From assembly GCA_023014485.1 (NCBI GenBank), contig JAJOZX010002710.1, positions 344,001-408,000 of the forward strand: a DNA stretch of 64,000 nucleotides, read 5' to 3'. A program made the translations under genes and the position numbers. Shown here one piece after another: positions 9,955 through 21,245 of the stretch (position 1 is the stretch's first letter; every line of letters begins with the position of its first letter). Below the pieces are notes generated by a model. It was not told the origin of the DNA, did not search any database, and was given only the letters and a program-made list of their open reading frames with translations. The DNA comes from Bathynomus jamesi. Taxonomy: Eukaryota; Arthropoda; Malacostraca; Isopoda; Cirolanidae.

Positions 9955-12900
9955 TCAAAGAGTTCCGAACGACACTGATTTCCTCTGGACCTTTTTGGTA
10001 GCTACATGTACCTCACTTAAGGTTGATTCCAAAAACGCAGGCTTAAGACGATCGATAGAAACCTTGTCGACCTTGGAACCGCGCTGGATGAGGAATGATT
10101 TGCGCGTACGTCGGAGAACTTCATAGGGTCCGTCATATGGACATTGGAGAGGCCGTTTTGGGACAGGTACACGAACGAAAACGTGGGTGCAAGACTGGAG
10201 GGCTGGGGAAATAAAGATGTTCTGTTGGCTAGTCAATCGAGGGGGAACAGGCTGAAGGGACTGCATGTGAGAGGAAAGTGTTGAGCGAATTCCGTAGGAT
10301 CACATGACTTATCCCCTGCAGTGAAGTAGCCACCTGGTAGCCGCAGTGTTGTTCCATAGACTAGTTCAGCCGCTGTAGTCTTCAGATCACTCTTAAATGC
10401 AGAGCGAATACCAAGCAAAACGAGTGGAAGCTTATCCATCCAATGGGAGTCTTCGTGACACATAAGGGATGACTTCAGCTGGCGATGGAAGCGTTCGACG
10501 AGGCCGTTAGCTTGCGGATGATACGCACAGGTATGCGCATGTACTGTACCCACCAAGCTGGTAAACTTCTTCCAAAGCGAAGACTCAAATTGGCGACCTT
10601 GGTCAGTGATGACTTTTGTCGGCAATCCAAATCTTGATACCCATCCATGAAGAAAAGGCTCTTGCAACAGTTTCCGCTTGGATATCAGGAAGTGGATGGC
10701 TTCAGGCCATCTGGAAAGCGGTCGAGACAGGTGAGCAGATAACGTTGGCCTTGATCACTGGAAGAGGGCCAACAATGTCTACATGAATTACCTCAAATCG
10801 CTGGGATGGGGGCGGGAATGCGTCAAAGGGGGACCTGGTGTCTTTGGACTTTGGCACGCTGGCAGGCAGGCACGTTTTGGTCCAATGTTTGACATCCTTC
10901 CGCATCGAGGGCCAAACAAAACGAGAGGTAACCAGGTGTTGCGAAGCACGGATACCAGGATGGGAGGGCTTATGAAGATCCGTGAAGACTGCTTGTCTGT
11001 GACATGGAGGGACATAAGGGCGAATAGCAGCTGTTGATACGTCGCAATAGAGGGGCACAGACAATCCTGGCATACTCATTTTCTTGAGGGAAAGTGAGTG
11101 AGTGGAGTCTTCTCTGAGCAGGTCTTGTAGTTCCGTATCCTTATCTTGATCCTGTGCAATAGCATTCCCACAGTGTAGAGCTGAGGGTAACAGAAGTAAT
11201 CTCTATTCTTGAAAGTGCATCCGCTGGAGTGTTCAAGACACCTTTGATGTGGCGGATATCTGTGGTAAATTGCGAGATATAATCGAGTTGCCTGATGACT
11301 CTGGGAGAGTGGTTACAGCTGTTTTATTGAAGACAGTGACCAAAGGTTTGTGGTCGGTAAAACAAAACTCTCGGCCTTCAAGGAAAGTTTGAAAATGCTT
11401 CACGTTTAGTAAATAGCAGAAGTTCACGTCCGAAAGCACTATAACGCGTTTGGGCTGGCTGCAGCTTTTCGAGTAAAACCGATGGGTGCTTGTTGACCGT
11501 TAATGGTTTGTTCCAACACTCCACCGATCGCAACATCTGATGCATCGACCGTCAGAGTTAGGGGGGCATCACTGATAGGAAATGACAAAGACAATGCACT
11601 ATTGATAGCATTTTTGGCATTGTCGAACGCCTGTAAACTATCGCTACACACATACCAATTTCGTTACCTTGCGTTTGTGTGTGATCATAGCGTGTAGAGG
11701 AGCAAGAACACTGGCACAGTTTTTAATGAACTTGTGGTAATAATTTACCAAACCTAGAAACCGACGTAACTCACGCTGATTACTTGGCATAGGGTAATTT
11801 TTATCACTTCACACTTGTCCTGAAGGGGGGTAATTCTGTGCTGCGAAATCGTGTGACCAAGAAATTCCAAGGTTGGCTGTGCAAACCACACTTAGATGCA
11901 TTAATAGTAACACCGTATTGTTCTAAGCGTTGAAAGAGGAGTGAAAGATGTTCCTTATGTTCCTCTTCCGTTGAGCTGGCCACAAGCAAATCATCGATGT
12001 AGGCATAAACAAAGTCTAAGCCTCTGGTGACCTCATCTATAAACCTCTGAAAGGTTGCGCAGCATTCCGTAGCCCGAACGGCATCTCAAAAATTCGAATA
12101 ACCAAATGGTGTACAAACTGCAGTCTTGGGAATATCCGAAGGCTCTACGGGAATGTGGTGAAAGCCTTAACGAGATCTATTTTACTGAAGATAGATTTGC
12201 CGTGGAGAAGAGAGTAAAGTCTTGGACATTTGTACCGGATATCGGTCCGGGATGGTTGTCGAATTCAAAAATCGGTAATCCCCACATGGTCTCCAGTCTC
12301 CTGACTTCTTCTGGACCAGGTGTAGGGGAGAGGACCAACTGCTTTTGGAAGGTCTTATTATCCCAAGATCCAGCATAAGCTGGAATTCCGATTTGGCAGC
12401 TTTCAGTTTGTCCGGGGCAAGACGTCTGGGTTTTGCAAACACAGGGGGACCTTTTGTTGTAATGTGATGGGTAATGGTGTGCTTAATGGTATCACCCATC
12501 TGCATAGGTTGAAGAATTCCTGGATATCGCTGGAAAAGGCACTGGTACATGGAATTAGGGGGAACGAGGGAAAGTGCAGAGTTCGAGGCGTCCGGAAGGG
12601 CAACCTGTTTGGCAAGACAGAAAGCAGTGTGGCCTGGTCGCATAAGCGTCGCTTGTCAAGATCCACCAGGAGTTGAAATGCTGGAGGAAGTCAGCGCCGA
12701 TTATGGGATGCTGCACTTGAGCACAGATGAAAATCCACTTGAAGGATCGGTGAAGGCCCAAGTTAGTTCACGCGACTGAGTACCGTACGTGGGTATGCGT
12801 GAACCGTTAGCAGCGTATAGAGGCGGAGATTCCGAGTGCTTATGACCAGATTTTTGAGGGAATACACTGACTGACGCTCCGGTATCGACCAAGAAATTGA

Positions 12901-13009
12901 TACCAGAGTTCCTGTCCTTTATGAATAACAGGTTGGCAGTGCGAGTACTAGACGCCATTAGGACTCGCTGCTGGGGTTTTCCGACGAAAAATTGCAAGGG
13001 GAGATGCAC
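9955..13009 (-). pseudogene. pol of CsRn1-type copy 1 (protease, RT, RNase H, integrase; multiple frameshifts)
   Basis: In minus-strand order the pieces are: protease [13 protein letters not shown] (about 12860-12900) with the downstream IIGADFLQHF flap motif; RT N-terminal part ending near 12182; RT C-terminal and RNase H ([12 protein letters not shown] near 11560, FTDHKPL near 11360); integrase zinc domain and core (HVDIVGPLP near 10790, DQGRQFESS near 10600); and the integrase C-terminus to 9955. The polyprotein is divided among at least eight frames by single-base indels. Unlike copy 2 it keeps the protease GADF region. Confidence 0.85.
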
Positions 13010-13721
13010 TTCCTAGCCTTCTTTCCAAATTTCGAGTGGTAGAAGCAGATCTTCCCGGAACTCGAACGATACCTCTTCGTAAATCTTGACCGAGAATGGC
13101 TTCTTTGCCGTTGATTTTGTAGCAGAGAACAAACGTGTTGAGTTGTTGACTTAACTCTTTCACTTTCAACTCCAGTTTCCGATTGTGTGTTCACGTTGTT
13201 GACCGGAGCTGTGTCAATCTCCACTACTTTTGTCGGCAGTTTCTGCTAGTTTATCAACTGGAGTAGCAGGATCCATAGTGGCCAAGACACGCTGAGCTGA
13301 TGGAGGAAGTTTCTGCAAGAACAACTGTCTAAAGATGTCCTTATCGAAGGTTTGTGCGCGTTCGCCTAGAGCGCACTGCATAGCCCTCAGCATTTGAGTG
13401 GGCTTACGGTCTCCAAGTTCTTCTTTTGAGATTAACTGATGTATTTCTCACGCTCGGAGACAGTGGTGCGGCGCAGGATGGCAGACTTCAGATCGTTGTA
13501 CGGGTCCTCACTCGTGGAAGGAGATACGATGACGTCACGGACTTCAGAGATGATGCTCGCTGGTAGAGAGGACAAAACATGATCGTATTTCGTCCTGCTA
13601 GTGGTGATCCTTCCCAAGTTGAATTGTGATTCCACTTGGTGAACCAAATAAATGGATCACCCGGCCAGAAGACGGGGAGCTTTACGCTCAAGTGGGAGAT
13701 GGCACCAGCGTCGTCAGGCAT
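12960..13721 (-). pseudogene. gag of CsRn1-type copy 1 (frameshifted)
   Basis: The frame starts [19 protein letters not shown] at 13721, the same start as in copy 2, but is broken near 13640, 13445, 13235 and 13130 by one-base changes. The C-terminal CHCC zinc motif is present near 13020-13070. Gag would form the capsid and bind the element RNA. It is non-functional as written. Confidence 0.8.
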
Positions 13722-13833
13722 CTTCTCCTAGGCTTGCTGACGTACAAGCAAGACGACAAGTTCCCAACGAAGGAGTGGAGGTTGAGACGAGCGCAGGCAC
13801 AGAGCGCACGGGCAGGGGTGAGGGGCAGAGGGC

Positions 13834-14052
13834 ACGAGCGACATTACAGTCTGGTCCTAGTCGCTCGGGTGAAGGGGGTGATGGGCAAGGGGCACGAGCG
13901 ACGTTACAGTCTGGTCCTAGTCGCTCGGGTGAAGGGGGTGATGGGCACGAACGACATTACAGTCTAGTCCTAGTCGTTCGGGTGAAGGGGGTGATGGGCA
14001 CGAACGACGTTACAGTCTAATCCTAGTCGTTCGGGTAAAAGGGTAATCCAGC
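13834..14052. repeat. 53-bp tandem repeat, four units, in the retroelement 5' leader
   Basis: Units start with CGAGCGACATTACAGTCTGG and contain GTGAAGGGGGTGATGGGCA. They begin at 13834, 13894, 13947 and 14000; the first has a 7-base insertion. On the element's own strand they sit between the primer binding site and gag. Copy 2 has three units in the same place. Confidence 0.88.
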
Positions 14053-14066
14053 TCCGGGGTCACCAT

Positions 14067-14533
14067 TGTTGGTTTACGTCGTCGTCGTCGTTGGCCTAGG
14101 CAAGCTACGGCTTGGGACCGTAGCGCATCTATCCGGTATAGGTTAACCTGGATGATGTAGCCATAAGCACTGCCGCTAGTTTAAGTGCCAACCAGTGATT
14201 ATCTCACTAGCCGTATTGAGTCGTTAGGCGAAACTACGACAGTACCAAAGGTGGAAAATATATAACCTTTGGTTTTCTATTATATTTGTAAAATGGACAT
14301 GGCATTAGATTAAAATAAATATTTGAATATAAATAATTAACTGACAATTGTGATATATAATTAATTATGTTTACATACAATAAAATAATATAGTATACAT
14401 AAAATTAGTATTAATGTGGTTCACAATTAATTATAATGGGGTAACTAATTTTAAAATGAATTTATACTATTCCGAAATTCAAGACGGTAAAATTAACATT
14501 TATCTTGAAACTAAAATAAGAGTATTCACTACA
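14067..14533 (-). repeat. LTR (5' LTR of copy 1) with adjacent primer binding site
   Basis: This is the 467-bp partner of the LTR at 9469. On the minus strand it is followed, after AT or a similar short spacer, by TGGTGACCCCGGAGC (about 14050-14064). Its first 11 bases are complementary to the 3' end of arthropod tRNA-Trp, the primer known for CsRn1-type elements. Confidence 0.9.
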
Positions 14534-14968
14534 CGCGGAAGAAATTTCAAGAATGAACGAGTTCGACAACGCTTCAAAAACAAAAATGTTTCGAGAATGC
14601 AAGTGTATTATATAATTTAATAGAATTGTTTCCTTTATTTCATACTATAGATTATGCAATCGATTAATTTATTTCATTAAATTAAAATTTTCATAAATAA
14701 ATCGTTAAATAATATGATGTGTATCAATCTTTGGATGATCAGCTTTTGGTGCTTCAAGTTCATTTTGCATACGACTGCCTGACTGAAAACAACGCTTAGA
14801 AGTTCTCTCCGATCTTTAAGATATCTAAGGTATATTTTTTATTTTGATACATTGATTATATTATTATTGGAAATTGTTCTAGAAAAGTTTCATTAATTGT
14901 TGGCATAGTTTGATGTTTAAATTATATAAATTTGGAACTGAATTTGATTTCCTATGATAATATATATA

Positions 14969-16309
14969 CGAGTATATATACTGGGACGGAAAAATTCTAC
15001 CAGACGATGAAGGTGGTTGGTGTGACCGATTAGCCATTTTCGTAACTCGAGTTGATACCGAGAAGCTCTTGGGTGTACCTAAGCTGACATCAGGAACGGG
15101 TGAGGTCATCGCCTCGGTGGTTCATGCTGCGCTCAAAGAATGGAATGTGTCAGAAAAGGTATCAGCTATGAGCTTCGACACTACAGCTTCAAATACTGGT
15201 TACTTGTCTGGAGCATGCGTAATTTTGGAGCAGAAACTCGGCCGCCGACTCTTATACCTTGCATGTCGCCATCACATCCTAGAACTTGTCGTTGAGAAGG
15301 CGTACATGGAATGCATGGGACCATCATCTGGTCCAGCTATCCTCCTATTCTCCCGCTTCAAAGAGACGTGGAATACAATTTGCCAAGATAAGTACAAGAC
15401 CCTGTCAGACCTTCCATCGAGTCTGAATGAGAATCGAGAAGAACTGATCGCTTGCTGGAATCTATATTTGACAAAACATCAGCCGAGGGATGATTACCGT
15501 GAATTCTTGGAGTTGTCGATTACAATCCTTGGAGGTAATTTACCTAACTTTAGGTTTCGGCGACCTGGAGCACTTCACCGAGCACGTTGGATGGCAAAAG
15601 TAATTTATTCATTAAAAATCCTGCTGCTTTCCCATTAGTTCAGACTTACAACTCGTAAAATGTCTGGCTTAAAACGATTTGTATTTTTTGCCCTGGAGTT
15701 ATAGGTCAGCGCGTGGTTCACGGCCAGCAGTCCTTCATCTGCTCCTGCGAACGATTTGAAGCTTCTTCAAGACCTAGCAAAGTACCACGATGAAAAGATC
15801 TCAGCATCCTGCCTTAGTGTCCTCGGTCGTCACTTATGGTACCTCAGCGAGTACTTGATTGGTCTCGCACTCTTTGATAAAGGTATCAATGCAACGACGA
15901 AAAAGAATATCGCTCGATCAATCCTCGAAAAGAAGCTGCTGAAGATCCTCCAAAGCGAGCCCCAATACCTGCTGTTTCTTCCATTTCAACAAAGCAGCTC
16001 TCGGACTTTGCCTCGAAAGGATCAAAGCTTCTCTTTGAACTTCTAAAAATTAATGATGGTTTCTTGTCCAAGGAACCAGAGACCTGGCTGGACGACGAAG
16101 ATTTCAAGACTGGTTTGACTATAGTTGAAGGACTAAAAGTCGTCAATGACATGGCAGAGAGGGGAATTGCCTTGATCCAGGCCTTCACTACAAAGATTAC
16201 GAAGAATGAAGAACAGCACCAACATCTCTTGCAGGTTGTTGAGGATCATAGGAAGTCTCAGCCTGGTACATTGAAAAAGGGGTATGGCTTGAGGAAAAGC
16301 AAGAATTAA
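14969..16309 (+). pseudogene. Transposase-like gene of an unnamed family (frameshifted)
   Basis: The frame opens near 14975 (WDGKILPDDEGG) and runs to 15638. It includes MSFDTTASNTGYLSGACVIL, LACRHHILELVVEKAY, FSRFKETWNTI and RPGALHRARWMAKVIYSLKI. It resumes in other frames through the region of 15700-16046 and ends in 16018-16309 with KVVNDMAERGIALIQAF and EEQHQHLLQVVEDHR. At least three frame changes are needed. The conserved Asp/His-rich blocks suggest an RNase H-type transposase-derived family that is widespread in arthropods, but I cannot assign a superfamily. I see no terminal repeats around it. Confidence 0.6.
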
Positions 16310-17479
16310 TGGGTGGTCTACAATTGAATGAAAGACACCCTGGAATATATTTAGTAAATATATTATTTACTTATTACGATTGGAGTACGCCTGCACTTAA
16401 ACCTTATGAACTAAAACTAACCTTTATTTACATTAATTAAAAAAAATATTAATGTATTTTTACTAGGTAATGAATAATTAATTTTTGTTATAAGGAGAAT
16501 TATTTACCTCACTTGAGACACCCTTAAATATTATCTGAATGACCTAATATTTACAGTACATTGTTTACTCATGTAGTAGCAGCATTGAACGAATGGCCAA
16601 TAAAAACCTCCAACTTTCGATTTTTATTGTCACCCTACAGGATACCCTAGTCTTTAAATTCCCTTCAGGTTTTAAGTCTTTTATAAAAATTTGTAGGATT
16701 TATAAAATTTATACAATTTATATAAAAAAGTTTATTTGTTGAAATATTCAAAATATAACATATTGTGTCTTAGTCTGTAAGTTCCTTTTAGCTTTTAATT
16801 CTTTTATACAAATTATATAATTATTTCTAAATCCTGGATGGCCAACTTCTTTATGCTCGCGAGCCAGTTTCTTACCTAGACTATAGTATGGGGGCCGCAA
16901 CTATATGACCGGGTAAAGTACGCATAGAATTTGTGAAAAGAAATATTAAAAAAAACACAAAGTATTTTAAAAGTCAGAAATAATAGCACTGGCCCGCGGG
17001 CCGCCACTTCGCCATCAATTATCTAAATAGTAGATTTCAGTTTGTAAGGCGTGTACACTCGTTAAAAGCTGTAATTATAATGATGAAAATATAATCGTCT
17101 AGGTAACTGTATATATTTGTAAATAAATAAACTGAGTTGAATTGATAACCAATGGGAATCGAACCCGCGTCACGAGGTATTAAAAGCCACTTACTTTACT
17201 GAAGGAGCAGTCACGGACTCTTAAAAATAATGATTAACCGTTCAGTGCCCAGTGTCATTTTACTGATTTTGTTCTGGCTAACGCCAGACGATTTTATTTA
17301 GTCTCGGAAAATGCCTATGGGAGCTAAAGGGTTAATATTGTTCAAACGTTGTAAACCCCAAGCAGTATTTCACCATGTCCGACTACATTTCCTCCCCTTT
17401 ATAAAGTATTTAAAAGCTTTTGGTACAATTAACGTACTTTTTAACATGATTTTCAATATTTGAATAAATTAACCCCTAA

Positions 17480-17480
<1 letters not shown>
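16310..17480. other. AT-rich DNA without a gene; tRNA-like B-box relic near 17150
   Basis: No coding frame is recognisable. On the minus strand, 17155-17166 reads GGTTCGATTCCC, a perfect tRNA B-box, in a context that looks like a decayed tRNA-derived SINE; no matching A-box is clear. Bases 16990-17020 (GGCCCGCGGGCCGCCACTTC) resemble the inner end of hAT relics. Confidence 0.4.
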
Positions 17481-17530
<50 letters not shown>

Positions 17531-17532
<2 letters not shown>

Positions 17533-18023
17533 TGCAAACCCACAAGGAAAAAGAAAAACGATTCCAAGGCCTTTCGTGTATTCAAAGCTACACCTGACGA
17601 GGTGTAGCTTTGAATACACGAAAGGCCTTGGAATCGTTTTTCTTTTTCCTTGTGGGTTTGCAGCATTCATTCATTTCACGTGTTTTATTGTGAAATTCAT
17701 CCCATATATGAACATATATATGTATTTCTGAAACGTCTGACTAATAAACATGTACCACCTTCTCGTCCTCTTATTCCTTACTAAGTTGCGGTTCCCCAAG
17801 AACAAACCCTTCAAAGAAGTTATATATACAGTATATACTGTATATATATATGGGATGAATTTCACAATAAAACACGTGAAATGAATGAATGCTGCAAACC
17901 CACAAGGAAAAAGAAAAACGATTCCAAGGCCTTTCGTGTATTCAGAGCTACACCTCGTCAGGGTGTAGCTCTGAATACACGAAAGGCCTTGGAATCGTTT
18001 TTCTTTTTCCTTGTGGGTTTGCA

Positions 18024-18025
<2 letters not shown>
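17531..18025. repeat. Twin near-perfect palindromes in inverted arrangement, hammerhead-like core
   Basis: Palindrome one (17531-17664, 65-bp arms, 4-base loop) and palindrome two (17891-18025) have nearly the same arm sequence, starting GCTGCAAACCCACAAGG. They are joined by a further inverted pair (17665-17709 and 17842-17890) around about 130 unique bases. (TA)n tracts flank both outer ends. Each palindrome centre holds CTGACGAG, then GTGTA-loop-TACAC and GAAA, on the plus strand in the first and on the minus strand in the second. That order resembles a hammerhead ribozyme core. Reading frames through this region are not genes. Confidence 0.8.
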
Positions 18026-18840
<815 letters not shown>

Positions 18841-19061
18841 GGGTGAACCAAATGTAGGTGGACAGTAAATGATAACGTTTATTTTGAGAATACATATTTA
18901 ATTTTTTTGTATACTATAATACAATATAAAATTTAAATAAATTTAGTTATAATATTTAATATAATAAAACACAAACACCATAGTTATAATGAACACCATA
19001 GTTATAATATAATATAACACAAACCGTATTCAACCTACTGTCCACCTACTTTTGGTTCACC

Positions 19062-19064
<3 letters not shown>
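18841..19064. mobile_element. Tc1/mariner-type MITE (224 bp)
   Basis: The left end GGGTGAACCAAATGTAGGTG and right end (complement CACGGTGAACCAAAAGTAGG) form inverted repeats of about 27 bp that both continue to GACAGTA. The element is flanked by TA on both sides, inside (TA)n tracts. TA targeting and a CACGGTGNNCCAAAAGT-like terminus point to the Tc1/mariner superfamily. The interior is AT-rich and non-coding. Confidence 0.8.
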
Positions 19065-19107
<43 letters not shown>

Positions 19108-19621
19108 ATGGTAATGTTCGAAAACCTCACAAACTCCGCCTCCCTTCCCTTTTTTTTCTTTTGTTGTATTACATGAAACCATAAATTTCAATCTGACCAG
19201 GAATATATCACACCGTTACGTTCTATCTTTCTGTAAAGACTGAATTATTCCTCACGCTGTCAAAATTTTCTTGTTCAAAAAAATTTAATAAAATATTTTT
19301 CGATTTGCTTTCCTAAAACTGAATTCCAAAATGGTATTTGTAAAAATGGGCGGATTTTTATTTTTTACTTATGGTTGTCGGTGCACTTTCTTTAGCGCTG
19401 AAACGTAAATCAAAGAAATTTGTATTTAATAATTGCAACTAGAGTGACCATAGTATTGTAAACAAAGCTGCATTTAATTCAGGCAAAAAGCGATTAATTA
19501 AACTGTGCGTCTGGATTTTTTTTTTTTTTTGCTTGACGGGGTAGGGGAAAATTCTCGGTTTATACTGTATTTTTAATGGTACATTTATTTATTTTTGATT
19601 ATTACAATTGTTACTTGGAAT

Positions 19622-19800
19622 ACCCGGTAGCTCAGAGGTCTAACTGTTGGGCTCTGGGCGGTGAAGCTCTGTGTTTGCTTGCTTCTGGCTGTTGGCGCCT
19701 GGGTTGGGTTGAGCTGGTCATTCACCCTGTTAATGCTCCGGCTGAGGTAATCCTTATGGCCCCTCACCCCAACAATGTGAGTAAATGAGTTTCGGATGTT
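19622..19800 (+). mobile_element. Possible tRNA-derived SINE relic
   Basis: CCCGGTAGCTCAGAGGTCTAA resembles a tRNA 5' half with an A-box (TAGCTCAGAGG), followed by about 150 bases without coding sense. A clear B-box is not visible. The assignment is tentative. Confidence 0.35.
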
Positions 19801-20229
19801 GCCTCTTTGATTATTACTTCCCTCAATGCTTATATTATCATCACAATCAGGCATTTGACATATGAATTACTTAAAAAATCTTGTACGGTGATGTGTGCTC
19901 AAACTGTCAGTTATTATTTTGGAATTTTATGTATATATATACTATATATATATATATACATATATATACTATAAAATTTGATCAAAATGAACACGTTTGG
20001 CAAAAGATTTTGACACAAACGACGTGTTTTTCTGAACATATTTCTAATTTGAAGAAAAATATGTATCATCATAGAGATTTATTTATTGTGTTTGTTCCAA
20101 AGATTTTTGGTTACTTCGCGGATGCTGTAAATGATGTGGGTCATTTTACTCTGAAACATCAGAAATATTTATTTCTTCCTTGTTGGTAGGGTAAAAAAAA
20201 ATGTCAGTAAAACGTTTCCCTGAAACTGT

Positions 20230-20439
20230 TTCATAAGTGTGGATTGTGAACGAAGGTTTAGTGGAGAGAACTCCATAAAAGCAAAATTGAGAAGTAGGTT
20301 GAGTAATGAAGATCTTTCTCATGGATTCGATGATCATCCCCTTGAGGTTTCACCCGGGAAAGAGTTTAATTTTAATGCAGCATTTGAGAAGTGGTTAGCA
20401 AAGAAACAAAGGCGTATGTCTGTACATTTTAAACTGTAA
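20230..20439 (+). pseudogene. hAT transposase C-terminal relic
   Basis: The frame reads DCERRFSGENSIKAKLRSRL and runs on to a stop at 20439. CERxFSxxNxIKxKxRxRL is the conserved end of hAT dimerisation domains. Only about 66 codons remain, and nothing upstream to 19881 is recognisably transposase. This is an isolated fragment. Confidence 0.65.
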
Positions 20440-21245
20440 ACTGTAACTGTAAATTTCCTATAGAACCCATTTTCTAAAAATTTAAATGTTCCACCAATTT
20501 AATTAAGCCAATTCTGGAATGATTTCTTGGTAAAACGATTGGTCGAACTTCCCTTTCTGGGCCTACTTTGAACCACTTATTTTTAATGTCAATATAATTC
20601 GTTCAAAATCGGGTTCAGAATAAAAGTTGTTCGAACGGCGTGAAGGCTTTTATGATGCACCATTCTTTTACCAAGAAATCTTTTGCGAATCAGTCCACTA
20701 GATGGAAAAATGTAAATTTTTAGAAACGGTGTTCTGTAGAGTGTAGAGAACATCTTTATTTTACTTTGCAGTGAAGTGTATACAATATTACATAGTAATT
20801 GGCAACAATGTAATTTATTCCGGAATTCTGGAGTTACATTAAACCTCTTTTGGTGACGGAAACAAGTGTTTTGTAAATTTTCTTTAGGCAGGATAGCACG
20901 AAAATTTTATATTTTTTGTTATTTGGTGTACGTATGTAAGTTTCTATACATGTACAGTCGGATACTATGGTTTACCTATATACGCCTATGTACGCCTATA
21001 CATGTCTTATATGTTGGTCCTCTCACTGTCTCTTTCTCTGTATCGAAATATTTTTTCTTTTTCATCATCTTCATATATATAGTATATACACACAAAGCTT
21101 ACTTAATTTTACATGCAGTTCTGAAAGTAATTAAATCTTGCCAAACTTATTTGTTCGGTCAATTAGATAAAAAAAAATTCTCACAACAATATTTTTAAAA
21201 TTTTCTACAACTAATAAATGACAACAACTAATAGGAAATATATAT
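20440..21245. other. AT-rich DNA, nothing recognised
   Basis: I see no gene, terminal repeat or strong motif; a 110-codon plus-strand frame at 20866-21198 is hydrophobic and without any domain signature. Confidence 0.5.

Larger units (their letters stand above)
9469..14533 (-). mobile_element. Ty3/Gypsy LTR retrotransposon, CsRn1 type, copy 1 (frame-broken)
   Basis: Two nearly identical LTRs (9469-9931, 14067-14533) with TG..CA ends enclose an antisense gag-pol region. The 4-bp duplication CGCG flanks the element (9465-9468, 14534-14537). The family matches the element at 26271-31209. The Gag CHCC finger and the tRNA-Trp-like primer site place it in the CsRn1 clade. Its reading frames are cut by many one-base indels, mostly losses in short homopolymers, while few substitutions separate it from copy 2. 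Confidence 0.93.

Noticed and set aside
13834..14052. Regular repeat array considered as CRISPR
   Set aside because: Units are contiguous without unique spacers, and lie in an LTR retrotransposon leader in eukaryotic DNA.
16840..17025. Possible hAT MITE (GGCCCGCGGGCCGCCACTTC)
   Set aside because: I could not find a matching left terminus or an 8-bp duplication.
17140..17215. Possible tRNA gene on the minus strand
   Set aside because: There is a good B-box, but no matching A-box or cloverleaf; better explained as a SINE relic.
19881..20189. 102-codon plus-strand frame
   Set aside because: It starts in AT-rich DNA with a (TA)n segment and has no recognisable motif.
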